Source of the DNA: Ctenosaura bakeri
Taxonomy: Eukaryota; Chordata; Lepidosauria; Squamata; Iguanidae
Assembly (NCBI GenBank): GCA_948474755.1
Contig: CAOLHI010003133.1
Span: forward strand, 124,001 to 188,000
Length of the DNA: 64,000 nt
Direction of reading: 5' to 3'
Part shown: positions 54,511-64,000 of the stretch, one piece after another
Layout: each line of letters opens with the position of its first letter
Position numbering within the stretch: position 1 is the stretch's first letter
Program-made: the position numbers and the translations under genes
Notes under the pieces: model-generated
Told to the model about the DNA's origin: nothing
The model's input: only the letters and a program-made list of their open reading frames with translations
Databases searched by the model: none

Positions 54511-56668
54511 AATTGAAGTTGGCCCTTGAGTTGAAAGAAACTTCATGTCTTTGGTTTACAAGGCTGTATTCTGACATGAAAAGCCCCCAGGAGGCTGAAG
54601 TTAACCTCCATGTCTGTGATCTTGGCAGTTTCCAGATGAATGACACCACAGATTCCAACATCCCTAAACATTTGTATGTGAACATATTTGGAAAATGTCC
54701 ACCTAGGAAGGCAACTTAAACATAACACTTGTGATAGAGATAATAACAAAACATGCCTCTAGGGATCAGTGATGACAACCTAGTTGTCATATTCCATATT
54801 CCACAGAGTTTTGGGGATTAAAGTTAATGAACCAAGTAGTGAATTAAATCAATTCAGCTCAGTTATTTAAATTGTTTTATATTCCCATTTCTAACATTCA
54901 AAAGTAATGAATGTGACCCATCTAGTGACCCAAATCCTGCTCTTTCCCTTGGATTATGAAGGAATCAGAGAATCACTGGAGCTTATCACATGAACTCATT
55001 GCAATCTTGTGTTTCTCTTCAGCCATGTTCTTCCTAGACATTAAATTTCAAATACATTTCTTGTTTCAGCACTGTAAGCTCTTGTCCAATTCTGTATATC
55101 AACTTCTGATCAACCAACAAATCCTTTTGTTTTTTTAAAAATGGACATCTGTCCAAACTTAGGATCCTCATTTCTTGTGCGTTTTTGGCTCTAGTAATAG
55201 TGTGGTTAAACTGGCGATGGGGAGCAAGCTGGGTCTTCATAGAGATTGACAGCAGAGCCATTTGCACATAGTCTCAGAGGAATATCCACTGCGTTCAGTG
55301 AAGCTAAATCCTAGTAAGCAGGTTCAGGACTGGAGGGTTAATGTTTGACCTACATTATTACCTATGAAGTGAAGGAGCAGCAGTTCACAGAACTTTGGCC
55401 AACACATCTATAGATAAAATATGTCAGAAGTATAGCGTGCTGGAGCAAGGGCCAGTTACCACATCTCTCTGGTCTGGCACTGTACTCTACCACATTGGGA
55501 GGGCCAGGCATGTTATCCATAAGTCCATGCCCATTGTCCTTTCCCTCAGTAAATCTGGCAGGGTGTTGGGAGAACCCTGAAAATCAAACCTGTACATATC
55601 TTGGTCTATACCTGAAGTACCTGGCTTGCTCAAAGACATAGATGCTTGGTAAGTGTCTTCTTTCCCATGCAAAGGCTGATAAGCTTCAGGTAGGTGACCA
55701 TGTGAACCACTCCTCAGATTCTTGATCGTAAACACTCTTTCCCCAGCAAATATTCAGTAAATGCCAGAAACATTATAATATCTGGTCCCCAAACCAAACC
55801 ATCACATCATCCTATTTTGGAAGAAAGAGTTAAAATGAGGGATCAGGGAAAAGCCAAATGCATGTTTCTTCATGCACATTTCATGCTGCTTTAGTATGGA
55901 AGAATACTATTTTCTGCTGGCAGTGCAATCCAGTTAAAATAAACACAACTGAGCAGACAATTGTCTTGGTTAAGTCTGGAAGAAAAGGTAAGGGGTCCTC
56001 TGGAGGTCAAAGCTGCTTCAACCACCATCTTTAACAGATAAGCACTCATTATAGGGGAAAAATGCAAACTTACAGTATTCAGAGGAGTACGGTAAGCTAT
56101 AATCAGATACTGGAAGGATGAAGGAGCTCATACCAGAACTGCTATAGAGAACTCTTATAAGAGAAACTCAGATCAAGGAAGTAAATAATGCCCTGTGCTA
56201 CCAAGGAAGGCATAATAATCCCATAAACTGTACAGATGGCAGCAAAAACTGGTCCCTTTTTAATGGACCAGCTTCAACGTGGTTCTAGTTTCTTAACTAC
56301 TATGTCAACAGCAGGGATGGGAAAATGTCAGTTTTTATTCTTTCTCTTGCATTCAGGATTTTTAAAGCTCAAGTTTGTTTTGTAATGAATTGTGCACTTT
56401 TGTAAATTCTCCAAAAACAAACTGGCATGAAATCCTCCCTGATTTGTACCAATCAAGATCAGCAAATGCAGTTATTCCAACCATGGAAGGAATCCTGTTG
56501 TACAAGCTGCCTTTTAAAAAAAGGGGAGCCTTCCAGGAAAGAAGAATTGGCAACTTTAAAAAAAGCTCTAACGTGACTACACAGGTCAATCCCAGATTTG
56601 TAAGAGTCTCTCAAAGTCCTGGGTTTCAATTGTTAAATCTGCCACTTTCGGTTTCTCCCACATTTATA
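54511..56668 (+). other. intron sequence, nothing recognised
   Basis: About 2.1 kb. Short frames have no recognisable homology. Confidence 0.4.
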
Positions 56669-56852
56669 GACAATTTCTGCCCTACAGTGTTATAGTGCTG
56701 TTATTCCATTTTCAACATCCTATGGAATCCTGGGGTTTGCATTTAGAATTCTCAGTCAGGGAGCTCTTTAGCCCCAGTAAACTACAAGCCCCAGAATTCC
56801 ACAGGATGTTGAAAATGGAATAATAGCACTATAACAGTAATGCGGGAAGGCT
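56669..56852. mobile_element. family A foldback MITE, copy A9, decayed ends
   Basis: GACAATTTCTGCCCTACAGT at the left and ATAACAGTAATGCGGGAAGG at the right are decayed termini. The arms (ATTCCATTTTCAACATCC and GGATGTTGAAAATGGAAT) are well preserved and even share the same C-to-T change. No target duplication is readable. Confidence 0.75.
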
Positions 56853-58913
56853 TGAAGTTATTCTTTAAGAATCCCAAGTTCTTTTGATCCCAAAGATTTG
56901 TGATTTTGGTTAAATGCTTATAAAACGTGAACTGAAACAAACCTCTCACACGTCTAAATGCCTCTATATTTGTCTCACTTTAAACATTGTGGCTGTGATC
57001 TCATTGACTAGAGCCAATCTACTCATCTCTCAGAGACTGTGCCTTGATATGGGCAAATTACATCTAGACAAACTGTCTAACTCTTCCTTCCTTTCTTTGA
57101 CTGATTGATACCTTGGATCTTGGCCTCTGTCCTTGCCCTGCCTTCCTCCTTTGAACACGGGATGCTGTCTTATAATAGGCCACACAAACCTAAGTGGATG
57201 AACAATCAAAATACCACACTGTATTGGAGTAGAGCCACCCTATGCACACATTTTAAAGGTGAAGCGGGAAATCCCTAATTACCATAAGAAGTTTCAAAGA
57301 GCCCCTTTGAGGTTTCTACCTTTCCCCCATCAAAAGTAAAATTCTTTCATTTGGACTATAATTGGCAAATTTTACTGATACAGCACCTAGAAGGTTTTCT
57401 AGAGGTAACAGTACAGTGATTCTTTGAAAAATTCAATGTTCTCTGCCTAAAAAAGGGGGAGTTGGCCTTGCACAGGACAAAGATAGCCTAGATCTCAATG
57501 GAATTCACTTCGCTACTGCTAATGGATTTGAAATTTTATTGCTTGTTGTTTACTATTCTCTGTTCCCAGTCCCCACATGACCAAGAAGGGGCATGGCCTC
57601 TGCCTTTATTGATATCTCTCCAGACTATCTTAACTGACAATAGAAGTAACATCTCCCTGTTGACTTGTAACTCTAATAGTGCCACTTTTCTTCACCTGTA
57701 CCTTCCAATTGTCCTGATTTGGCAAGGACAGTCCCAGTTAGTCCGCTGTTATCCCACTTTTCCAGGTGCTTTTCAAATGTCTCAGTTTATGTCTCCTTTT
57801 AACAAGGGCTGAAAGGTCCTTTTGGCTGGAAAGTTATTTTTTATAGATGAATGTTTTTTTGGTGTCACATTTTTATTTCCTGATACGTAATAGGTTATAG
57901 GAAAATGTATCATTCCCCGCCCCCCACAATTTCTTAATACAAGTATAAATTCTTTCTACATCTGTGCTCTTTATATGGTTTCTGATCTATGTGTTGTTGT
58001 TTTCCAACAATAACACTATATTAATCAGCCACAGATATCCCACAAAATATGACCGTGTTTGTGGGATATGTGCTGCTGATTAATGTACCATTTTATAGCA
58101 TGAAATTATATTGTGCTTTGCTACAAAATGTACTCTTTTCATTTTTACATTCTTTTCCATACCAAAGGAAAAAAAATGTGGAAAATACAACCATTGCCAA
58201 AAGCAGCTGTTTTGCTATATTGTTACCTAGGAAAAACCCAGCTCAGAGGTAGCATCTGGTTTTAAGTGAAATCCACCCAAATTTCCAGCTGAGCTGACTG
58301 AGCCACAGGAGGTAAAACACCTTTGCCAAAATAGGGGTTAGAACCCCTAGCATAGTTTGTTTTTCTCTCTTTTGGTTCTTTGAGTGATTAAAGACTATCC
58401 AGGATCTGTTGCTTTATGAGATACCATATATAATGATTTATTTCATGAAAGTGTTGTTGGGGGTGGCAAAGGTGTTTCTGCATGCTAATAAAACAGGCTG
58501 CAGTGAGGCAGCTTTTATGCAACTGATGTCTTTTTAAAAAGGATAGTGAAAGATGGTACATTGTATTCTAGTTATAATACATTTCAAATCCTAAATGTGT
58601 GGTTTTATTCTCTTTTCAAGTGTTTTTCTGTAAGACCACAAGGCAGGATTCAGAAATGAAGAAATCCTAGCACTGGTACTGTTCCATCAGGTGTTGTTCA
58701 AGAACTTGTGGAAGCCCTTGCCTGAGATCCTACATATGCACATAGTCCCACACATATAGTTCTGGGTCCCACCACTGCCTGGTGGAGAAGGGAAGGAGAG
58801 TGACCATAGAGAAACAGCAGATCTCAGCTGAGTCAGTGGGGAAGAAATGAAGGCATGCTTTCAGATGGCTTGCACCCCATCCAAAAAGGGAGTTACACAT
58901 ATGATAGGTGATA
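56853..58913 (+). other. intron sequence, nothing recognised
   Basis: About 2 kb without confident features. Confidence 0.4.
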
Positions 58914-59155
58914 GGGAGCCCTGGTGGCGCAGTGGTTAAATGCCAGTACTGCAAGCCACAAGATTGTGAGTTCGATCCTGCCCGGGTCCAAGGTTGACTC
59001 AGCCTTCCATCCTTTCGCAGGTCGGTAAAATGAGTACCCAGCTTGTTGGAGGCATGTATAGAAAATGTTTCAAAATACATGCTATTTGTAAGTTGTTCAC
59101 CGCCTCGATCCATATGGAGAGGCGGGATACAAATAAATAATAATAATAAAAAAAG
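58914..59155 (+). repeat. tRNA-derived SINE
   Basis: The head GGGAGCCCTGGTGGCGCAGT leads to the B-box-like GAGTTCGATCCTGCC, then TTGACTCAGCCTTCCATCC and GAGTACCCAGCTTGTTGG. It ends with GAGGCGGGATACAAATAAAT and an AAT-rich tail. It is much better preserved than most SINEs here and belongs to the same family as 52560-52789. Confidence 0.93.
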
Positions 59156-59646
59156 GTGCACTTAATGCATGCACATGTCACTGACAGGATACCAGCACTT
59201 GTGTGACATCATGTAAGACCATGTGCAAGAGATTGTACAGTATCACACACAAGTGAAAGCACATTTCATTTATCACACAGTGATACTGTGCTTAGTCAGA
59301 AAAGCCATTCTGTACATAAAAGCCATTCTGTACATTCTTGGTCCAGTCCTGAATGTTTAACCTGCTGATTGAGCCCAGTGTATGGTTCTTGCCAGTGAAG
59401 AAAAGCTTGGAACACAAACCACAAAAATAGATTATCAGTCATGACATGTTAGTTATGGTTGGACAGGGACCACTTTTGTTGAAATTGCTGCATTGTGATA
59501 AAAAAGGATGCCCTTTCAGAGTTATTTTTGTGGGGGTGGAGATGTTTTAATAGCAGGGAAGTGTTTAGTTAGGAGGGGAAAGATTTACAGTGATGTCTGA
59601 AGAGCTGTTGCCAGATAGATTTAGGATGAAATTGAAAACAACAGAA
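59156..59646 (+). other. intron sequence, nothing recognised
   Basis: It includes a short direct repeat (AAAGCCATTCTGTACAT twice at about 59303 and 59321). Confidence 0.4.
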
Positions 59647-59683
<37 letters not shown>

Positions 59684-59684
59684 T
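59647..59684. repeat. (GT)n(GA)n microsatellite
   Basis: About ten GT units followed by eight GA units. Confidence 0.95.
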
Positions 59685-59889
59685 AAAATAATTGTTATGG
59701 TTATGAAACAGATTGGAACTCTCTTCTTAATGAAAAATGTAAGCATTCCAGATTACATCTGCAGTGTGTACAGTATTTACATAAACTTTACAATCAGGTG
59801 GCAATGAACTGTAATTTCAATAGGGTTGCGCTGAATGTGAGTCAGAGTTTGAAATACTGATCTAATAGTATCCTTCTGGGCCATCTTGC

Positions 59890-61560
59890 AGGGATGGAAC
59901 TCAGAAACACTGTTTTTCAATGACTCCTTTCCTTCCTGGAGGGTCAAGCCCAGGAGATGGTGCTGGGGCACTCCTTTGGACATTGGTCATTGAGATTCCT
60001 CACAGCTCCATTTTATAACCCATGCTGTTTAACATCTACAGGAATATGGTGGGAGAGGTTGTCTAGAGGTTTGCAGTTCAATGCAGTTAGTATGCTGATG
60101 ACATCCATCTCTATTTCTCCTTTTCACCACACTCCATGGAAGCTGTTTCAATTTATAAACCAGTGTCTGTCATCAGAAATGGATTGGATGTGAGTGATCA
60201 AATAGAAGTGAAACCCAGACAACAGTGTTTCTGGCCAGTTGAAAGGAAGACCAAGGGATAGGGATTCAGTCTGCACTGGATGAGGTTACGCTCCCACTGA
60301 AGATGTTGGTTTGTGGTTAGATTGCACTCTTGGACTCAGCCTTGACCTTGGAAGCTTAGGTGGCCAGTAATATTTCTGCATACTTAAAGCTAGTGTGCCA
60401 ATTGAATCTGCCCTGATCTGGCCACTGTGATGAAACATGCTGTAGTTTGGATTACTGTAACACACTCTGCTGACATCTAGTTTGGGACATATATGTGTAA
60501 GATATGTTACACATACAGGGCCAAAAAGTCACCATTGCAGATTGGAGTTGCACACACCGTATGTTCCTCTGTGCCTTGTCTTTGCACACTGCTATTACAC
60601 ATAATACATAACATGTTGCAGTTGTGCATTTCTTTATTATGGTTGCACATCCTGTTATTGTCTGTTGTGGCTGTGCAGGCTCTACTGTACTTTTTGGTTG
60701 TGCTTCATATAATGTGTATTGTGCTCAGTGTGGTTGTGCATTGTATATTGTGTGCTGTGGTTGCACCTTGTATGCTGTGCTTTGGGCAATGGCACTTAGT
60801 CATTGTCGTGTGTTGTGCAGTGTTGCTATTCTGCAGGTTGCATGGTGCACACATAGTGTATCTCCATGTGAAAATATTACCCAGTGCTGAGGGTATCTTG
60901 GAGCTATGGGGGGCAGTCTTTGAAGAGTATTCAGAAACTTCAGTAGATACAAAGAGCTTCAGACAGATTTTTAACTGGGGCTGGTGACAGAGATCATGCA
61001 ACACTCTTGGTACAACAGTGATATCATGCTGTTTCCAAGCACAATGCAAAGTGCTAGTCATGACCTATAAAGCCCTGTGCAGCTTAGGTCTGTGCTGTCT
61101 GACAATATTTCCCCATATGAACCTGTCTGGGCTCTGAGATGCTCAGGAAAGACCTTTTTTTCAGTACCACTGCCTTCACAGGTACAGCAGCGTGGGATGC
61201 AACAGGGACTCTTCTTAGTGGCTGCCGCAAGCACTGCAACTCTCTTTCTGGGGAGGCTAGAATAGGCCCTTCTTCGCTGTTTTTCCTTCAGCAGGCAAAG
61301 ATTTTTTTTGTTTGTTCTGGCTGCTTTCTAGAACTGAGAATGTTCAAGAAAGGGCCCTTATAAGGGTGCTATATTGTGTTAATTGTAATATTTTTAAAAC
61401 TGCTTTTTGTCATTTTTAATTATATGTTTTAAATAGTTTTAATGTTGTAAATAGTTTAATTTTGTTTTAATATTGATATTTTAAACCATATTGTACTTGT
61501 TTTGATTTTTGAGCAGCCTCAAACCATTAAGGGGAGTGACTAGGCATAAATAAAAATGAT
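59890..61560 (+). mobile_element. L2-like LINE 3' half with a repeat-rich insertion
   Basis: About 59990-60120 reads a decayed RT box region (LYPMLFNIYRNMVGEVV, then a QYADDIHLYF-like piece from ATGCTGATGACATCCATCTC). About 60300-60480 matches the segment after the RT. About 61045-61130 reads CKVLVMTYKALCSLG and PHMNLSGL, the L2 C-terminal block. The AT-rich end (TTTTAATTATATGTTTTAAA) and ATAAATAAAAATGATAGATA finish the element. Low-complexity sequence at 60590-60860 interrupts it. Coding is broken throughout. Confidence 0.7.
60590..60860. repeat. degenerate TTGTGCA/TGTTGTG-rich repeat inside the L2
   Basis: GTTGTGCATT, GGTTGCACAT, GGCTGTGCAGG, GGTTGTGCTT, GGTTGTGCAT and GGTTGCACCT recur every 20-30 bp. 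The 164-codon frame across it is a by-product. Confidence 0.6.
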
Positions 61561-61778
61561 AGATATATATGTTTCAAATTAGCAGCTTTAGCATCATCAG
61601 TCCTGTCAAGTATGTGATTCACTGAGTCAAGGTGGGTGGAAAGCAGAATAGGGGAAGAGAGAAAGAAGAGAAATCAATATAGGCAAACAAAAGGATGATG
61701 TTAAGGAAAAATTTTCACTTAAATTACTTGTGCCAAACACTGTTTGATTAACAAGAAGAAGATCTAAATGTTCACATT
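61561..61778 (+). other. intron sequence between L2 and L1
   Basis: About 220 bp, no confident feature. Confidence 0.35.
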
Positions 61779-61795
61779 AATTGCAGCTAGAGATG

Positions 61796-63246
61796 CAACA
61801 AGGCAGAGATAGACAGAGAATTTAGAGACCATTACATTAGGAGAGCCTTGATGAGAACGTGGCAGATGATTAACAAGATATTCTACAGTAAATTACCAAT
61901 GTGGACATCACCCCAAGAAGCTTTCAGAATTACAGAACCAAAACAAGGAGGAACATTAAGATATATAGATTTAATAAGATGGGAAGAAAGAACACCGGTG
62001 ATAAAGACTAGAGAAGAATTAAAAGAGCAGAACATTGTAATGGATTGGTTTCCTTATCAACAAATAAAAGAAAGGTATAAAATGGATTTAAAAATCATAG
62101 GATGGGAATGGGAAAAGAACAAATTGGATGAAATTTTAATGAAAAATGAGAAAAAAACAGTTTCAAAAATTTATAAAATTTTATTGGAAAGAGAACTGGA
62201 ACAGGAACGGATCAAAGATTACATGATAAGATGGGCGTAAAATATTGGCCACAATATAGAGCTGGAAAAATGGGAAAAAGTATGGAATGAAGATATAAAA
62301 TTTACACAAAGCTTGACATTAAGAGAAAACTTTTATAAATCAATGCATCGATGGTATATGACTCCCCAGAAATAAATGAAAATAACAAGAAAAGGAAATG
62401 GGCAATGCTGGAAATGTGGAAAAACAACGGGAACCTACATTCATACATGGTGGCTATGCCCTACAGCAAAAAAAAAATATTTGAAAAAGATCCACGACAG
62501 TATAACCAAGCTGCTAGAGGTGAAATTTGAGATGACTCCGGAGATATATATAGTAAATACGATTGAAGAGAATAGTCAAATGAAGAGTAAAAGAAAAATA
62601 TTGTTAAATCTAATAACAGCAGCAAGGTTGAATTACGCAAAATATTGGAAAGAAGAAAAAGAACCCCCCCTAAGAAGAATGGAAAATAAAAGTGATGAAC
62701 ATTGTTGAAATGGAAAAACTATCCAATAGCATGAAAGGTAACTCAATTCAACAATTTGAAAAGGAGTGGAAAGAAATTATTAGATGGGTGAAGGAGAAAC
62801 AAGAAGAAGGTAAAGAATAGAAGAAAGGAATGCAAAGGGTAACATTTACAGTAAGGAGGGAATATAGGGGGAAGAAAAAAATTAATTAAGGTAGAATACA
62901 ACAACAAAAAGAGATTTCACATAAAGGAGGTTTAGTATAAGAAAGAAAATAAAGAGTTTGGAGTGGAGAAAATGCGGAATAAGGATAGGAAGAAGGGGAG
63001 AGGGAAAGAAGGGGGAGGTCGGGAGGGAGGGGAAGTGGATATACAAAGGGAAGGGGAGGGGAGGGAAGGGGAAGATAGGGAGAGAGTGAGAAAGAGAGAC
63101 TGAATACATAAAATAATAAGAAATACTCGATAATAATGTCTGGAAAGAACAGAATAGAGGACTTATGTAAGAATGATGTACAATTTGAAACAAGGTAAGT
63201 TATATGTATGGTGTATAAACTCCTTGTCTTTATAAAAATTAAAAAA
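61796..63246 (+). mobile_element. 5'-truncated L1 LINE with 17-bp target duplication
   Basis: AATTGCAGCTAGAGATG occurs at 61779-61795 and 63247-63263, an exact 17-bp target duplication. The element carries the C-terminal part of ORF2 and a long purine-rich 3'UTR (about 62820-63110) and ends in an A-rich tail. Length 1.45 kb. Confidence 0.95.
61848..62820 (+). pseudogene. L1 ORF2 C-terminal fragment, broken by stops
   Basis: The plus strand reads GGTLRYIDLIRWEE and MKNEKKTVSKIYKILLE, then a stop at 62238. After it come FYKSMHRWYMTPQK, another stop near 62373, then the zinc knuckle CWKCGKTTGTYIHTWWLC (about 62405-62460) and LLNLITAARLNYAKYW. The same order is found in the L1 at 27351-27926, so both belong to one lizard L1 group. 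No RT or endonuclease remains. Confidence 0.92.
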
Positions 63247-63263
63247 AATTGCAGCTAGAGATG

Positions 63264-63870
63264 GAAAGAATATTCACTATTATTGGTTTTCTGCTAGAAA
63301 AATGAGTTTCTTGGCATTTGGGAAATCTGGTTGGGTAAAGCATCACAAGGCAACAATTTTTTGCTTTTTTTACTTGGTATATGACTATCCTGAAGTATTT
63401 TGAGAAATTGTTCTCTGCAAAAGTATATGGCAATTTGTGCTTTCAAAATCACATGGTTTTTTTGTGCAAAAAGCCCACTTTTGTGCAACTCTTCCATTAT
63501 ATCCAGATAACTACTTTTTTTGTGTGTGCAAAATCAGTGGCTTTTGTGTAATAAACATGACTTTTGAAAAAAAAATCAGGTAGTTTGCTGGAAACCATCT
63601 TTCTTACACAAAAGCACATATTTTATGCAAAATATACTTCCTTCCAGATAACCACAGTTTTCTGTGCAGAATTGCTGTATCCTACTCAAAGTGCAACAAT
63701 TTTGCAGGGAAAAAAAGCCTGTGAAAACTTTTTGCTGGAAAATTGTGTTTTTGGACGACAAAAAAAGGTGTGCAAATCTCACTCCAGAAACACACTTTTT
63801 TTTTTTGTACAAAATTGATGGGTTTTGCAGAAGAAAACTCCAAGATTCCTGCATGGAAAAATGTGTGGCT
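63264..63870. repeat. degenerate TTTTGTGCA repeat, locus 3
   Basis: GGTTTTTTTGTGCAAAAAGC, CCACTTTTGTGCAACTCTTC, TTTTTTTGTGTGTGCAAAAT, GTTTTCTGTGCAGAATTGC and GAAAACTTTTTGCTGGAAAA recur roughly every 35-45 bp over 600 bp. This is the longest of three such loci. The L1 target duplication lies at its left border. Confidence 0.65.
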
Positions 63871-64000
63871 TTCTGGAAATGTGGCTTGAGACCATCATTG
63901 TCAGGATGATGATGGAGGTGTGTCATCATATTTACATGCAATCCCACCCACACCCTGCTTTTTCAGATAGGCAGCACCCAGCTGAAGGGTTTCTGAGGTT
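63871..64000 (+). other. intron sequence at window end
   Basis: No feature recognised. Confidence 0.3.

Larger units (their letters stand above)
45721..64000 (+). other. COL5A2: COL5A2 intron 1, 5' part
   Basis: It begins GTGAGTCT. No second exon (a von Willebrand C domain with conserved cysteines) was found in the next 18 kb, so the intron continues past the window. A long first intron is usual for this gene. The content is transposable elements, listed separately, plus unique sequence. Confidence 0.7.

Noticed and set aside
548..56852. Repeated palindromes as a CRISPR-like array or terminators
   Set aside because: Copies are dispersed over 56 kb without regular spacers and have transposon termini with target duplications in a vertebrate genome.
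60493..60987. 164-codon plus-strand frame rich in Cys, His and Leu
   Set aside because: It comes from the degenerate TTGTGCA repeat inside an L2.

Overview
This window looks like chromosomal DNA from a squamate reptile, most likely an iguanian lizard. That rests on the mix of interspersed repeats. There are CR1 elements with a TTCTATGATTCTATG tail, L2-like and BovB LINEs, lizard-type L1s, and a Penelope-like element. There are several tRNA-derived SINEs, a Sauria-type SINE, and a SINE with a 5S rRNA head. There are also many hAT, Tigger and Harbinger-like MITEs. The lineage is inferred, not proven. No prokaryotic gene organisation, functional RNA gene or CRISPR array is visible.

Only one host gene is supported: the first exon of a fibrillar collagen, best matched to COL5A2, on the + strand. 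It has a TATA-like box at 45343, a 5'UTR with two tiny upstream ORFs, a start codon at 45621 and a splice donor at 45721. The rest of the window (45721-64000, at least 18 kb) is the start of intron 1. The 45 kb to the left is upstream intergenic DNA.

Layout: 1-5.4 kb holds SINE and MITE remnants and a decayed Tigger element. 5.7-8.3 kb holds an L1 3' end, a Tigger MITE, a Penelope-like remnant and another MITE. 9.9-16.4 kb holds hAT MITEs, two Harbinger-like elements, and a BovB fragment split by a CR1. 18-25.6 kb holds more Harbinger-like elements (one nested in another MITE), SINEs, an old CR1 and a 1.6 kb non-LTR element with perfect target duplications. 26-30.2 kb is an LTR-like repeat split by a 2.9 kb truncated L1. 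31-41 kb holds CR1, L2 and L1 remnants, MITEs and a compound microsatellite. 41-47 kb holds a polypurine tract, SINEs, a cluster of palindromic MITEs and the collagen exon. 47-64 kb is intron with MITEs, SINEs, an L2 and a 3' L1.

The strongest new signal is a pair of related foldback MITE families, here called A and B. They share the terminus GGCC(A/C)TTTYCGCAC and make 3-bp target duplications (for example TAA, CAG, TCA, TGA, TCT, CAA, TAG, AGT). Family A is either a constant ~202 bp or a collapsed palindrome of 163-180 bp. Family B (417-645 bp) has a conserved internal hairpin and, in most copies, a near-consensus 5' splice site. Coordinates, terminal repeats and target duplications were read by eye from the sequence; family names are from memory and were not checked against a repeat library.
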